This document shows, piece after piece, positions 32,851-41,852 of a DNA stretch of 53,111 nucleotides (position 1 is its first letter; each line of letters begins with the position of its first letter). The stretch covers positions 1 to 53,111 of the forward strand of contig JAFYYN010000082.1 of the NCBI GenBank assembly GCA_017557525.1, read 5' to 3'. A program made the translations under genes and the position numbers. The stretch comes from Lachnospiraceae bacterium (lineage in GTDB: Bacteria > Bacillota > Clostridia > Lachnospirales > Lachnospiraceae). The notes under the pieces are model-generated. The model had not been told where the DNA came from and made no database searches. It saw only the letters and a program-made list of their open reading frames with translations.

Positions 32851-33750
32851 ATGTTTAACGGATTAAAAATGGTTGTAGGCGGAATGATGATGGTGGGTTT
32901 TATAGCAGCAGCAAGTGCATTTGGTATCAAGGCAGATGACAATACCCTGATCGCAGACTTGGACGGAAACGGTACAGAAGAGATCGTCTCATACGATGAG
33001 AACATCGAGCATCTTGAGAACGGAGATATCAATTACAGCTTCAAGTTCACTATCGAAGGCAAGACAGTATACGAGGAGTCAGCACTCATTGAAAGATATC
33101 CCGAGGCAACAGAAGAGGGAAGTCTTCATGACAAGCTTGACCACTTAAAGACTATCGCAGTTTCAGTAGCAGATGTAAATCCCGGGAAGGCAGGCAAGGA
33201 ACTGATCGCAAAGTATTACGCAGACGTAGATGACATCGTTCTCGGATACAAGGTATTCAGATACAATGACGGGAAGCTCAGCGTAGTCAGCGAATTCTAT
33301 CCTAATGCATCACACTCATATATACCCGATGCACAGGAAGATAACGAGTTCATAAAGGTAAATGTAGAAGAATACATCGACGCTATCGGCAAGGTATGGA
33401 TCACCAGGACATACAAGCTTACAAAAAACGGTTTTGTTGAGATGGAAAACAAGTCGGGCAAATACACGGTAGCTCCTGCATATCACGAAAAGAACAGGCT
33501 TCCGGAATACGTTGCAGCAAATCCTATTGAAATGTTCGTATACGACAGATGTGATGTTAAGGATTCAATCGACATGATGGTAGAAGGTGAAAAGTTCGTG
33601 ATCAGGGAAGTAATCTTCCCCAATAAAAACAATGGATACATCATTATGAGAGCACGCATCAAGAATGAATTAGGTCATCAGGGATGGATCATGGTAGACA
33701 ACACAATCGATAAGATGGGACAGCCTGTAAACGCAGTAGCAGTACAGTAA
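32851..33750 (+). CDS. Secreted protein, paralogue of the gene at 470
   Basis: Also 299 residues, with the same signal peptide, DLDGNGTEE loop and C-terminal SH3-like domain. By eye identity is about 85% overall, near 93% in the first 200 residues, but clearly lower between residues ~205 and 280 (for example SDSSCLVDYSIGMLQ versus VYDRCDVKDSIDMMV). The last 20 residues are again nearly identical. RBS AAAGGAG. A strong terminator follows at 33793. The divergent patch may alter ligand choice; that is inference. Confidence 0.85.
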   Translation: MFNGLKMVVGGMMMVGFIAAASAFGIKADDNTLIADLDGNGTEEIVSYDENIEHLENGDINYSFKFTIEGKTVYEESALIERYPEATEEGSLHDKLDHLKTIAVSVADVNPGKAGKELIAKYYADVDDIVLGYKVFRYNDGKLSVVSEFYPNASHSYIPDAQEDNEFIKVNVEEYIDAIGKVWITRTYKLTKNGFVEMENKSGKYTVAPAYHEKNRLPEYVAANPIEMFVYDRCDVKDSIDMMVEGEKFVIREVIFPNKNNGYIIMRARIKNELGHQGWIMVDNTIDKMGQPVNAVAVQ

Positions 33751-33792
33751 TTTAAGATAAATGCATAACAAACTCAACGAAGGGAGAAAAAC

Positions 33793-33840
33793 AAAAATAA
33801 GCTCGGGATTAAGAAAATTAATTCCCGGGCTTATTTTTGT
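33793..33840 (+). terminator. Strong bidirectional-looking terminator
   Basis: AAAAATAAGC-TC-GGG-ATTAA (33793-33812) pairs with TTAATTCCC-GG-GCTTATTTTT, giving a long stem with an A-tract before and T-tract after. Ends the second duplicated gene. Confidence 0.88.
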
Positions 33841-33869
33841 TTTCCGTCTACCCCTTCCATAATTTTTCA

Positions 33870-33916
33870 GCATTAGACGCAGGTTTAAGAGAAAATCTTA
33901 TCCCTGTGCTTTTTTG
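33870..33916 (+). terminator. Terminator-like hairpin, element copy 3 (unaccompanied)
   Basis: CGCAGG (33878-33883) pairs with CCTGTG (33903-33908) with one G-T pair, then six T. It begins with CAGCATTAGACGCAGG, matching the start of both duplicated units, but no gene follows; the rest of the leader has no similarity. Probably the stub of a third unit or an independent copy of the hairpin. The remainder of the 354-bp gap to 34105 holds only a TATAAT at 34009-34014. Confidence 0.6.
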
Positions 33917-34104
33917 TTTCTCGGAGAAGATTATCCCTTCTACGTTTTCATTATCTGTGACATTTTTTATCTTGGGTATTTAGTTAAGTTTTAGGCTAAA
34001 TTTACCGATATAATAATAGTAAGGGGTTAATTTTTTGTAAAATAGGAATCCATTAACAATTCGGAGAGATGAAAAAAACAAAAAAATTATAAAGGAGACC
34101 AGAT

Positions 34105-34506
34105 ATGAAGAGAACTAACAAGGAAAACCTTAAGAGCTTATCAGTACTTTACATGATTTTTTTTGTCATTGGTATCGCTTTGATCCCAGTATTGGAATTT
34201 GTACCTGACCTAATGAGCAAAGTCCAAGAATATGTTAAGCCTGGAGATCTGGATATTGATCCTAAATACTATGTTTATGGTACTATTGGGATTCATGCAT
34301 TATTGGATTTATGGTACTTTTATCTGTGCAGGAGATTTTGTTCCGGAAAGAGTAAGGGTGCCTTATTGGCTATTTTATTAATTCTAAGTGTTGCCGGCTA
34401 TATTGCTGGATACTTCTTCTCTGGAGAGTCACTTACTTCGATACCTGCGATATTAGATATTCTTGCGTTAGTTTTCTTTTTACTTGCCAAAAAAAATAGA
34501 GAATAA
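34105..34506 (+). CDS. Small polytopic membrane protein
   Basis: A 133-residue protein with about four membrane segments (roughly 13-31, 52-74, 83-101, 109-128), basic at both ends (MKRTNKEN; KKNRE). RBS AAAGGAG. No family recognised. It may share a transcript with the GNAT gene 40 bp downstream. Confidence 0.7.
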   Translation: MKRTNKENLKSLSVLYMIFFVIGIALIPVLEFVPDLMSKVQEYVKPGDLDIDPKYYVYGTIGIHALLDLWYFYLCRRFCSGKSKGALLAILLILSVAGYIAGYFFSGESLTSIPAILDILALVFFLLAKKNRE

Positions 34507-34546
34507 ATAAGACAGACTGGAAGAAAACAGACACAAAGGGATGAAT

Positions 34547-35179
34547 ATGGTTGAATATAAGCATTATGACAGTTCGTATGAGGCTGACGCATTAAAGGTT
34601 CTTATAGAGGCATTTGTTAACTATCCTCTTTTTTGGGGGGTTTTTGAAGGACGGTTCAAGTCGGATATAAAGCTACGCAGTTTCTATGAGAGACTGATGA
34701 AGGGGATATTCAGAGCTACTATTCGCAAGGATGACTGTTATATAGCTGTTGTGGACGGAGAGGTCGCAGCTATCGTAATTGTTGAGAAACCATCAGACAA
34801 AACGATTGGTTTTTGGGATTACGCTGTAAACGGAATGCCAGGTGTTATAGCGAAAATTGGACTTGCAGACACTCTTAAGTATATGGAACTTACAGATAAA
34901 ACGGAAATTATTGTAAAAAGCATTACTGAACCCCACTGGCACTTGTATTTTCTGGCAGTTGATCCGAAATATCAGGGTCAGAGCATCGGTACGGGTGTGA
35001 TACAAAATTTCGTTATTCCTTTGGTAAGAGCCAATGGCGGAAATTTAATTACTGTAACTACAAATTCTGAGAAAAACGTGAATTTTTATAAAAATAACGG
35101 TTTCTCTCTTATTAAAGAAGAAACGCTTGAATACAAAGCAAAATCTATCAGGAACTGGTCTTTCAGAATGGATCTGTAA
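34547..35179 (+). CDS. GNAT-family N-acetyltransferase
   Basis: About 210 residues. The core VDPKYQGQSIGTGVIQNFV is the acetyl-CoA A-motif, and EKNVNFYKNNGF the B-motif. The N-terminus (YKHYDSSYEADALKVLIEAF) and the C-terminus (YKAKSIRNWSFRMDL) are also found fused to each other in the remnant at 40428. Start 34547 is taken for its AAAGGG spacing; 34541 is an alternative. A terminator follows at once. Confidence 0.85.
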   Translation: MVEYKHYDSSYEADALKVLIEAFVNYPLFWGVFEGRFKSDIKLRSFYERLMKGIFRATIRKDDCYIAVVDGEVAAIVIVEKPSDKTIGFWDYAVNGMPGVIAKIGLADTLKYMELTDKTEIIVKSITEPHWHLYFLAVDPKYQGQSIGTGVIQNFVIPLVRANGGNLITVTTNSEKNVNFYKNNGFSLIKEETLEYKAKSIRNWSFRMDL

Positions 35180-35185
35180 ATTGCC

Positions 35186-35234
35186 GCCTAACTTGTGACT
35201 TCAGTTGTAAGTTAGGCAGTTTTACTTGTTTTTT
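35186..35234 (+). terminator. Rho-independent terminator
   Basis: GCCTAACTT (35186-35194) and AAGTTAGGC (35209-35217) pair perfectly around a 14-base loop; a T-rich tail follows. It closes the GNAT transcript and marks the left edge of the GC-rich block. Confidence 0.85.
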
Positions 35235-35287
35235 AGCTAGTAAATCTGCAAAATACTTTTAACTGACAACGAAAGGACGTCATTCTT

Positions 35288-37000
35288 ATGAAGGGATTTT
35301 GTGAAAAAAAATTTAGTTCCTTACTGATTTCCGGAACCTTCACTAAGGCAGTAATGTATCTGATGTTGCTTAGTGACAGTATCATCGCCGGTTTCTTCAT
35401 CGGTAAAGCGGGTGTCGCCGGGATCAATGCGATCACACCGGCGACGGCAGTGGTTACTTTTTTTGGGGATCTTGTCTCGACCGGCGTTGGAATTGTTTTC
35501 GCGCGCGAGGTCGGTGCGATGCAAAAAAATAGAGCCAACGAGATCTATGGACAGGGCCTCATCATCAGCATCGGCATTGGACTGATATCCGCGCTTTTTC
35601 TTTTCCTTTTCAGGGATACTTATTTCAGCTTGTGCGGCGTTTCGGGAGATATCCTAGACAAAGCACTCCAGTACTACCGTTTTGTCCCGATCAACTCATT
35701 TTTAACTATCGTTATCTTTTATCTTGAACAAATGGTCTACAGCGACGGAGACGAACTCGTTAATAACATCTGCTATGGTTTTCAGATCGGCGGAAATGTC
35801 ATCTGCTCAATCATACTGACCAAGTTCTACGGGATGATGGGTATCATTCTCGGATCCGTGATTGGAAACACGCTCGGCATCCTGACCTGCCTTTTGCACT
35901 ATTTCCGGAAGGGAAACACATTACACTTCGTCTGGCATCTGTCCCTAAAGGACTTCCTGCTGACATCGCGGTACAGTATCGTAGATTCTTCCGTATATAT
36001 CTGCTGGGGACTGATGGACTATGTTATGATAGGTTTTGTTTCTCGAGGCTATGGTGAGACCGGGCAGATCACGCTCGCCGTGGTTGTCAGCTTGATTGAG
36101 TTCGGCGTCGTAATGGATGGCGTGGGCATGGCAATGCAGCCCTTGATCGGTACCTATTTTGGAGAAAAAAATCACAATCTCATCAAACGGGTTATGAAAT
36201 CCGGAATCAAGGCCGCGATCGTGGAAGGCGCAGTAGCGACGGTACTTATCTGGGTGTTTACAAAGCAGTTCTGCGGCCTTTTCGACGTTACCGATTCTAC
36301 CTCGCTTTCTTCAGCGATACCGGCCCTGCGTATCGTATCGCTTGGCTTTGTATTCTGCAGTGTCGTGTCGCTAACGACATCTTACTATATGCTGATCGAC
36401 CACATCGGAATGGCAACCTGCACCGCATGCTTTCAGAACGGTCTTCTTTACATCATCCTTCCAATATTAGGTTCCATCCTTTTCGGAATCAACGGGCTAT
36501 GGGCAGGCTTTGTCATCGCTCCAATCCTAACGATTATCATTGCCATGCTCTTTGTACGTCTGCGACACGGCAAAGATAACTTTCCGTTTTTGCTGAAGGG
36601 CATGACCTCAGATATAGTTGTTATTGACAGTACACTCACGCCGGAAACCGCCGCCTCGCTCTCCGAGCAGGTCGGAGACATCCTGCGTTTACATCAGTAC
36701 ACGAGCGAAACTGCGAATCGTGCGGCTCTTTTTATCGAGGAGATAGGGTTGACAATTCTCGAATGCAATAAGCAGGCAAAGAAACCGATCCTGATCGAGC
36801 TTTCTCTTTTCTTTGAAGATGATCATGTCCTTATGATAGAGCGTGATTCCGGGATACTTTTTGACCTGACAGATCCGGATGCCGAAACCAAGGGACTGAG
36901 CGGATTTGTACTGAGCGGACTGATGGAAGCACATGACGAAAAAGCATATCTCGTGACCACGGGATATAATCGGAATATGATACGGTTTTCACGTGCGTAA
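35288..37000 (+). CDS. MATE-family transporter with C-terminal ATPase-like domain
   Basis: A 570-residue protein. Residues ~1-430 are a MATE multidrug/organic-cation antiporter (12 segments; GKAGVAGINAITPATAVV near the start). Residues ~440-570 are a cytoplasmic domain resembling GHKL/anti-sigma-type ATPases: EEIGLTILECN as N-box and RDSGILFDLTD as a degenerate G1, ending TTGYNRNMIRF. Such fusions occur in clostridia, but the role of the tail is unknown. Base composition is raised (35/60 G+C in 36061-36120). RBS GAAAGGA. First of three GC-rich genes. Confidence 0.85.
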   Translation: MKGFCEKKFSSLLISGTFTKAVMYLMLLSDSIIAGFFIGKAGVAGINAITPATAVVTFFGDLVSTGVGIVFAREVGAMQKNRANEIYGQGLIISIGIGLISALFLFLFRDTYFSLCGVSGDILDKALQYYRFVPINSFLTIVIFYLEQMVYSDGDELVNNICYGFQIGGNVICSIILTKFYGMMGIILGSVIGNTLGILTCLLHYFRKGNTLHFVWHLSLKDFLLTSRYSIVDSSVYICWGLMDYVMIGFVSRGYGETGQITLAVVVSLIEFGVVMDGVGMAMQPLIGTYFGEKNHNLIKRVMKSGIKAAIVEGAVATVLIWVFTKQFCGLFDVTDSTSLSSAIPALRIVSLGFVFCSVVSLTTSYYMLIDHIGMATCTACFQNGLLYIILPILGSILFGINGLWAGFVIAPILTIIIAMLFVRLRHGKDNFPFLLKGMTSDIVVIDSTLTPETAASLSEQVGDILRLHQYTSETANRAALFIEEIGLTILECNKQAKKPILIELSLFFEDDHVLMIERDSGILFDLTDPDAETKGLSGFVLSGLMEAHDEKAYLVTTGYNRNMIRFSRA

Positions 37001-37141
37001 TATAGATGATCGTTGATAGTTTCTTTGTATTCGGCAAGACAATTGACACAAACAAAAAACACCTGAGGAGCATATCTGGGGTAAAATTGTAATGAAGTTG
37101 TCGGTATGCACAGAATATAAAAGAGCAACAGGAGGCGACAC

Positions 37142-37774
37142 ATGAATGTATATGATTTTGATGGAACGATTTTCTCGACGGACTGTTCGATCGGGTTTTG
37201 CTTTTACTGTATGAGGCGCCAACCGAAGATGTGGTTCACATTTTTCCCGAAGGCACTCAAAAACCTGGTTCAGAGAAAACGGGGAAAGATACCTGAGCAT
37301 CTGCTGGCACGACGGTTCTTCAGTTATCTGACTCTGGTCAAGGATTTCGATGTGAAAATTGAGCGTTACTGGGATAAAAATGAGAAGAAGATCGCCTCCT
37401 GGTATCTGGCACAGAAAAAACCGGACGATCTGATCATCAGCGCTTCACCCGACTGTATCATCGAGCCTATAGCAAAACGGCTCGGCGTAAACTATATGGC
37501 TACGGAATTCGACCGTGAATACGGCGTATTCTTGAACAACCTCATGTACGCAAGAGAAAAGGCCAAGTATATCATCGATAAAGGCTTTCCGATGATCGAT
37601 AATTTTTACTCTGACTCTCTGGCGGATACGCCACTTGCTTTGTGCGCGGAAAAAGCTCATCTGGTAACCAAGAAGGCCAGTACCGTGATCGATTGGCCGG
37701 AGTTGGATGTCGAAACCATAAAAAAGGTTAAAGAGAAGATCGACACCGGTTGGAGCGTCCATCTGGATGAGTGA
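37142..37774 (+). CDS. HAD-IB family phosphatase
   Basis: A 210-residue HAD-IB phosphatase (phosphoserine-phosphatase-like superfamily). Motif I is YDFDGTIF (Asp5, Asp7), motif II IISASPD, and the Asp of motif III/IV lies in FYSDSLADTPL. A helical cap (RRQPKMWFTFFPKAL...) is present. RBS ACAGGAGG. Located between the MATE and FGGY genes, both GC-rich, so they may act on one pathway, perhaps dephosphorylating an intermediate made by the FGGY kinase; inference. Confidence 0.85.
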   Translation: MNVYDFDGTIFSTDCSIGFCFYCMRRQPKMWFTFFPKALKNLVQRKRGKIPEHLLARRFFSYLTLVKDFDVKIERYWDKNEKKIASWYLAQKKPDDLIISASPDCIIEPIAKRLGVNYMATEFDREYGVFLNNLMYAREKAKYIIDKGFPMIDNFYSDSLADTPLALCAEKAHLVTKKASTVIDWPELDVETIKKVKEKIDTGWSVHLDE

Positions 37775-37844
37775 GTATAATACAACTTGTGTGACAGCAG
37801 CATATGCTATCTAGTATAAGGTGAAGCAGGGAAGGACAGAGCAT

Positions 37845-39437
37845 ATGTATATCATCATCTATGATTTCGGAACTAGCAGCGTAAAATCCTGCCTCTTCGA
37901 GATAGATACAGAGATTAATCTTGTGACCGCTTCCGCAGCCGGGTACGGTCTCTATATATCCGATGATGGTGGTGCAGAGCAAGACACAGAGGAGTGGTGG
38001 GCCGCTCTGTGTACCACCACGCGTGATGTGCTTGATAAATCGGATATCAGAGCGGAAAAGATCGAGGGGATGGCATTCTGTTCACAGATGCAGGGATCGG
38101 TTTTTGTTGACAGGGATGGAAAAGCGGTCAGATCTCCGATGAACTACCTGGATCAAAAGGGATACAAAGAATACAAAAACTGCATGGGACGCGGCATCAT
38201 CAAGGTCTCAGGCTGCAGTCTATACAAACTTGTACGAAATCTGATCGTCAATTATGCCGGTTCGACCAGCGCCAAGGATCCGGTCTGGAAGTATAAGTGG
38301 GTGGAAAACAACGAGCAGAAAGTTTACAATAAGATATACAAGTGGCTGGATATCGGAGACTATCTTAACGCCAGGTGTACGGGCAGGATTGTTAGAACCG
38401 CCGATACCGCTTTTGCCACCTTTCTCTATGACACGCGAAAGGGAAAGGAAGGCTGGAACAAGGGCCTTTTGAAGATGTATAAAGTGAATCCCGACCACAT
38501 GCCGGAAATTATCGACTGTACAGATCTTGTTGGCGGGCTCACGGAAAAAGCGGCAGCGGATCTCGGTCTCGTTGCCGGCATACCGGTCTTCGGTGGAGGC
38601 GGTGATACAACCTTTGTCAATATCGGTGCCGGTTGCACGAAGCCTGGGGATACACATATCTATGTCGGGACATCCGGATGGGTTTCTACATTTTTGGATC
38701 ATCAAACTGTCGATATCGTCTCCATGATAACCGGGGTTCTGTCTGCCAAACACGGCTATTTTAATTACTATGCGGAACTGGAAACGGCAGGCAAGTGCTT
38801 CGAATGGGTTATTAATCATCTTGCATTAGATGAAGTCGGCATTTATCTGAATCATGCCAAAATCATGGATGACATAGAGAGCAAATATACAAGTATCTAC
38901 GATTTCCTTTCCGGTGAGGTAAGCCAAGTTCCGCCTGGAGCAAACGGTGTGATCTTCACTCCGTGGCTACACGGAAACCGATGTCCGTTCGAGGATTCCA
39001 ATGCAGCGGGGATGTTCTTCAACATCAAAGTCGAAACCAGCAAGAGAGATATGATCCGGGCCGTGCTCGAAGGAATCTGTTATCACCTGCGATGGCTCCT
39101 GGAAGCTTCAGAGAGAAAGGTAAACTCCTCGAAAACGATACGGTTTGTCGGAGGCGGTGCTCTGTCACCCGTAACCTGCCAGATGCTTGCAGATATCACG
39201 GGAAGAACGATTGAGACCGTAAGCAATACCCAGGAGGTCGGGGCCATCGGCGCGGCACTTGTTGTCGCTGCAGGAATTATGGGTGTGGATGTATTGGAGT
39301 TATCGAAGCAACTCGTAAAGCCGGTGAACAATTATATCTCCAATTCCGATAATAAGAAAACATATGATCATAATTATAACGTGGTCAAAAAATTATACAA
39401 ATCCAACGCCTCGAGCTTTAAGGAGTTGAATGGTTGA
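37845..39437 (+). CDS. FGGY-family carbohydrate kinase
   Basis: A 530-residue FGGY kinase (xylulokinase/gluconokinase-like) transferring phosphate from ATP to a sugar or polyol. N-terminal DFGTSSVKS (residues 7-15) is the first phosphate loop; YVGTSGWVSTF and FVGGGALSP in the C-terminal lobe complete the ATP site. Start 37845 has GGAAGG upstream. Substrate not assignable: no sugar importer or isomerase is adjacent. G+C is high (37/60 in 38521-38580). Confidence 0.88.
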   Translation: MYIIIYDFGTSSVKSCLFEIDTEINLVTASAAGYGLYISDDGGAEQDTEEWWAALCTTTRDVLDKSDIRAEKIEGMAFCSQMQGSVFVDRDGKAVRSPMNYLDQKGYKEYKNCMGRGIIKVSGCSLYKLVRNLIVNYAGSTSAKDPVWKYKWVENNEQKVYNKIYKWLDIGDYLNARCTGRIVRTADTAFATFLYDTRKGKEGWNKGLLKMYKVNPDHMPEIIDCTDLVGGLTEKAAADLGLVAGIPVFGGGGDTTFVNIGAGCTKPGDTHIYVGTSGWVSTFLDHQTVDIVSMITGVLSAKHGYFNYYAELETAGKCFEWVINHLALDEVGIYLNHAKIMDDIESKYTSIYDFLSGEVSQVPPGANGVIFTPWLHGNRCPFEDSNAAGMFFNIKVETSKRDMIRAVLEGICYHLRWLLEASERKVNSSKTIRFVGGGALSPVTCQMLADITGRTIETVSNTQEVGAIGAALVVAAGIMGVDVLELSKQLVKPVNNYISNSDNKKTYDHNYNVVKKLYKSNASSFKELNG

Positions 39438-39529
39438 GAAAATGTTAGAAAATGGGGCTGTGAAAAAAGTTCCATATTAATACTGATAATCGATGACTTT
39501 AACATTAATAGCGGAAAGGTTTAAATAGG

Positions 39530-40420
39530 ATGAACAAGAAAAACATAATGGCAGTACCCAAAATATACTTTTGCATTGTGATAGCAGTATGTGCGCTAGG
39601 CATAATTATTGGATCCTTTTTTGACTTTGATATAAATGTCGCTTTGGCAAATAAGACGGATATCGGAGCTTTTTTTGCCACATATGGATCGTATTTTTCA
39701 TATTGCCTATATCCTGCGGCAGGTATGTGTATTTTCAAGGGGCTTATGAAAAAGGGAAGCAGATACAGAATGCTTGCGTGGGTGGTCCTGGTAATTTCAT
39801 ATTTCATGGCAGTTTATTACAGTAACAACTATAACGGTTCGAAGGTGAGAGAACTGTTTGGCTATACAGCAGGTGAATCGTCTATGGCATTATCTTTCTT
39901 AAGCTGGGCATTCTGGGTGGTCCTATATGCATGGGTACCTTTTGTCTGCTACCGAATTTTTGACGATGCGGATACCGGTAAACTGATCATGACAGGAGCA
40001 GCCATACTCATTGCCGGTATTCTTGCTGACAATACCAACTTATGGCTGAAACAGGTGGCGTCAAGACCTCGGTATAAGTACCTGATCACACTTGAAGATC
40101 CTGCAGCAGGATTTCGTAACTGGTGGGATATGGTTCCTTACCTGGCCGGATCAAATGATAATTTCAAAAGTTGGCCAAGCGGTAATATGACCATAGCAAG
40201 TATGATGTTTTCTCTGCCAATGTTGGCAGATGTGTTGAAGAAGCGCTCAAATGCCAAAAACATGATCTGTTTTGTGGTTGCCGTAGTTTTCGTTATGATT
40301 TACGGCTATAACAGGATACATATGACAAACCATTTCCTTTCGGATGTGTGCTTTGGAACGCTTATTACCTATCTGATTTTTTCCGTGATAAGCACTGCTT
40401 TCTTAAAATCAAGAGAATAA
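39530..40420 (+). CDS. PAP2-family membrane phosphatase with altered motif 2
   Basis: A 296-residue polytopic PAP2 protein. Motif 1 is KQVASRPR, and motif 3 YNRIHMTNHFLSD keeps Arg, His and Asp. Motif 2, normally PSGH, reads PSGN with Asn219, so the general acid His is missing. PAP2 enzymes dephosphorylate lipid phosphates at the membrane; this one may be slow, altered or inactive. The sister gene at 42228 has a normal motif. Upstream gap of ~90 bp. Confidence 0.85.
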   Translation: MNKKNIMAVPKIYFCIVIAVCALGIIIGSFFDFDINVALANKTDIGAFFATYGSYFSYCLYPAAGMCIFKGLMKKGSRYRMLAWVVLVISYFMAVYYSNNYNGSKVRELFGYTAGESSMALSFLSWAFWVVLYAWVPFVCYRIFDDADTGKLIMTGAAILIAGILADNTNLWLKQVASRPRYKYLITLEDPAAGFRNWWDMVPYLAGSNDNFKSWPSGNMTIASMMFSLPMLADVLKKRSNAKNMICFVVAVVFVMIYGYNRIHMTNHFLSDVCFGTLITYLIFSVISTAFLKSRE

Positions 40421-40427
40421 AGATTCA

Positions 40428-40553
40428 TATAGTTGCAGCTCATATGAAACTGAGGCATTAAAGGTTCTCATAGAGTCTTTTGTTAATAAAGAAGAAAAGA
40501 TGGAATACAATGCAAAATCTTTCAGAAACTGGACTTTCAGAATGGATTTATGA
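40428..40553 (+). pseudogene. GNAT remnant: N- and C-termini joined
   Basis: An in-frame piece of 41 codons ending in TGA. It reads SYETEALKVLIESFVN, then EEKMEYNAKSFRNWTFRMDL. The first part matches residues ~8-25 and the second the last ~20 residues of the GNAT at 34547, with the ~165 residues between deleted. No start codon or ribosome binding site. It is a duplicate that lost its core. Confidence 0.85.
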
Positions 40554-40613
40554 GGAAGGTTGTGCCTGCATGTAAAAGCTAAAATCTATTTGACAGAACA
40601 GGGAGGTAAGGTA

Positions 40614-41852
40614 ATGGGAGACAATACAAAAGAAACTCAAAAATTTTCAAGGCGTAAAGAGATATATGAATACACACTTAAAAATGATATAAAATACCGG
40701 GGCCCGCTATCTTACAGGATGCTGAAGATAGTAGGATGGATTGCTCTGGCTTTTTCGCAGTATTTATTACTGGCAAAATTACAGAATAGCGTCTTAAAAA
40801 TTGATGAGCCGATAGCTTTTGGCAATACCATAAATGGGATTATAGTAGACCTGGCACTTCCGTTACTGCTTTTTGGTAATTTTGCCTTATTGTTGAACGG
40901 ACAAAATAAATTCAGAACTCATTTCCTGATAAACGGAGGTGCTTCGCTAGCCTTTATCATTGTATATTTTATAGTATATCAGCGCTATGTTATTGGTTTT
41001 GCTTCTGTGTTCACTGATACAAGGGCGGGGGCAATCACGAGTGTTGATAAATTCTTTTATCTCCTTAACGCTACATACGAGAACTTTTATGGATTTGTAG
41101 CATTTAATATTTTTATTGACATGTTCCTCTGTACACTTGGATGGTTTTTTATAGTATATACGCCAAAGAAATGGTTTAAGGGGAAGAAGATATATATATT
41201 CCGTTCTTTTGTACTTATACCGCTGATATATGAAATAGTTTGCATAGTATTGAAAATAAGAATTGCAAGTTTCCCAACAGAATTGTTGCCTGTTGCTTCG
41301 TTCCCTTTCCTTACCACGAAGCCACCGCTGGTTTTTATACTTTTTATGGCATTAGGTATTTATATAAAGCTCAGGGAAAGAAAGTTCCTTAAAACCGGGA
41401 AAACCAAAGAAGATTATCAGGCATTTTTAAAAACCAATAAGAACTCGCTTGATATAATGTTATTTGCGATCGTGGTGATGTTGGTCATCATAGTAATTGA
41501 TGAATTCTTACTTAAAGACCTTATTGTTCCAAGGATTGTGGCATCCAATAGGGGAATAATCCCTGAGGAATATGATTCAGCTTATGAATTTCTTATTGCA
41601 CCTGCAGTAAGTGCATGCGGAATCGGTGATATGAAAAACATGCTGCTTTTTACCCCACTTTTATTACTTTTTTCGTACACCAGAACCCACAAGCATACGA
41701 TAATCGATGCGGGAATAACAGTTCTGGGGATAGCCGGTATTGCATTGATCTACCTGGACGGAATAATGGGTATTATCAAAAACCTGTTAATTGTTATTAG
41801 AAATTCACCAGTTTATGATATTGTAGCTAATAGCTTTTTCCCGTTAGAATGA
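40614..41852 (+). CDS. Polytopic membrane protein of unknown family
   Basis: A 412-residue protein with about eight to nine membrane segments separated by short loops, and a ~50-residue hydrophilic N-terminus rich in Lys/Arg. No family recognised and no enzyme motif seen. Start 40614 follows GGGAGGTAAGG. It lies between two PAP2 genes, so a role in lipid or envelope handling is plausible but unproven. Very A/T-rich (15/60 G+C in 41101-41160). Confidence 0.75.
   Translation: MGDNTKETQKFSRRKEIYEYTLKNDIKYRGPLSYRMLKIVGWIALAFSQYLLLAKLQNSVLKIDEPIAFGNTINGIIVDLALPLLLFGNFALLLNGQNKFRTHFLINGGASLAFIIVYFIVYQRYVIGFASVFTDTRAGAITSVDKFFYLLNATYENFYGFVAFNIFIDMFLCTLGWFFIVYTPKKWFKGKKIYIFRSFVLIPLIYEIVCIVLKIRIASFPTELLPVASFPFLTTKPPLVFILFMALGIYIKLRERKFLKTGKTKEDYQAFLKTNKNSLDIMLFAIVVMLVIIVIDEFLLKDLIVPRIVASNRGIIPEEYDSAYEFLIAPAVSACGIGDMKNMLLFTPLLLLFSYTRTHKHTIIDAGITVLGIAGIALIYLDGIMGIIKNLLIVIRNSPVYDIVANSFFPLE

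Larger units (their letters stand above)
32603..33750 (+). repeat. Duplicated leader-plus-gene unit, copy 2
   Basis: Direct copy of 223-1369, starting at the same ACAGCGTTAGG string and ending at the paralogue's stop codon. The hairpin, dyads, promoter boxes and gene are in the same order with the same spacing; leader similarity ends soon after the -10 box and resumes at the ribosome binding site. Confidence 0.9.

Noticed and set aside
470-33750. Diversity-generating retroelement acting on the paralogue pair
   Set aside because: No reverse transcriptase or template repeat is present, and changes are not limited to adenine positions.
37728-37982. Minus-strand open frames of 80-110 codons within 35.3-39.4 kb
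   Set aside because: Higher GC lengthens shadow frames; the plus-strand genes have recognisable domains throughout.
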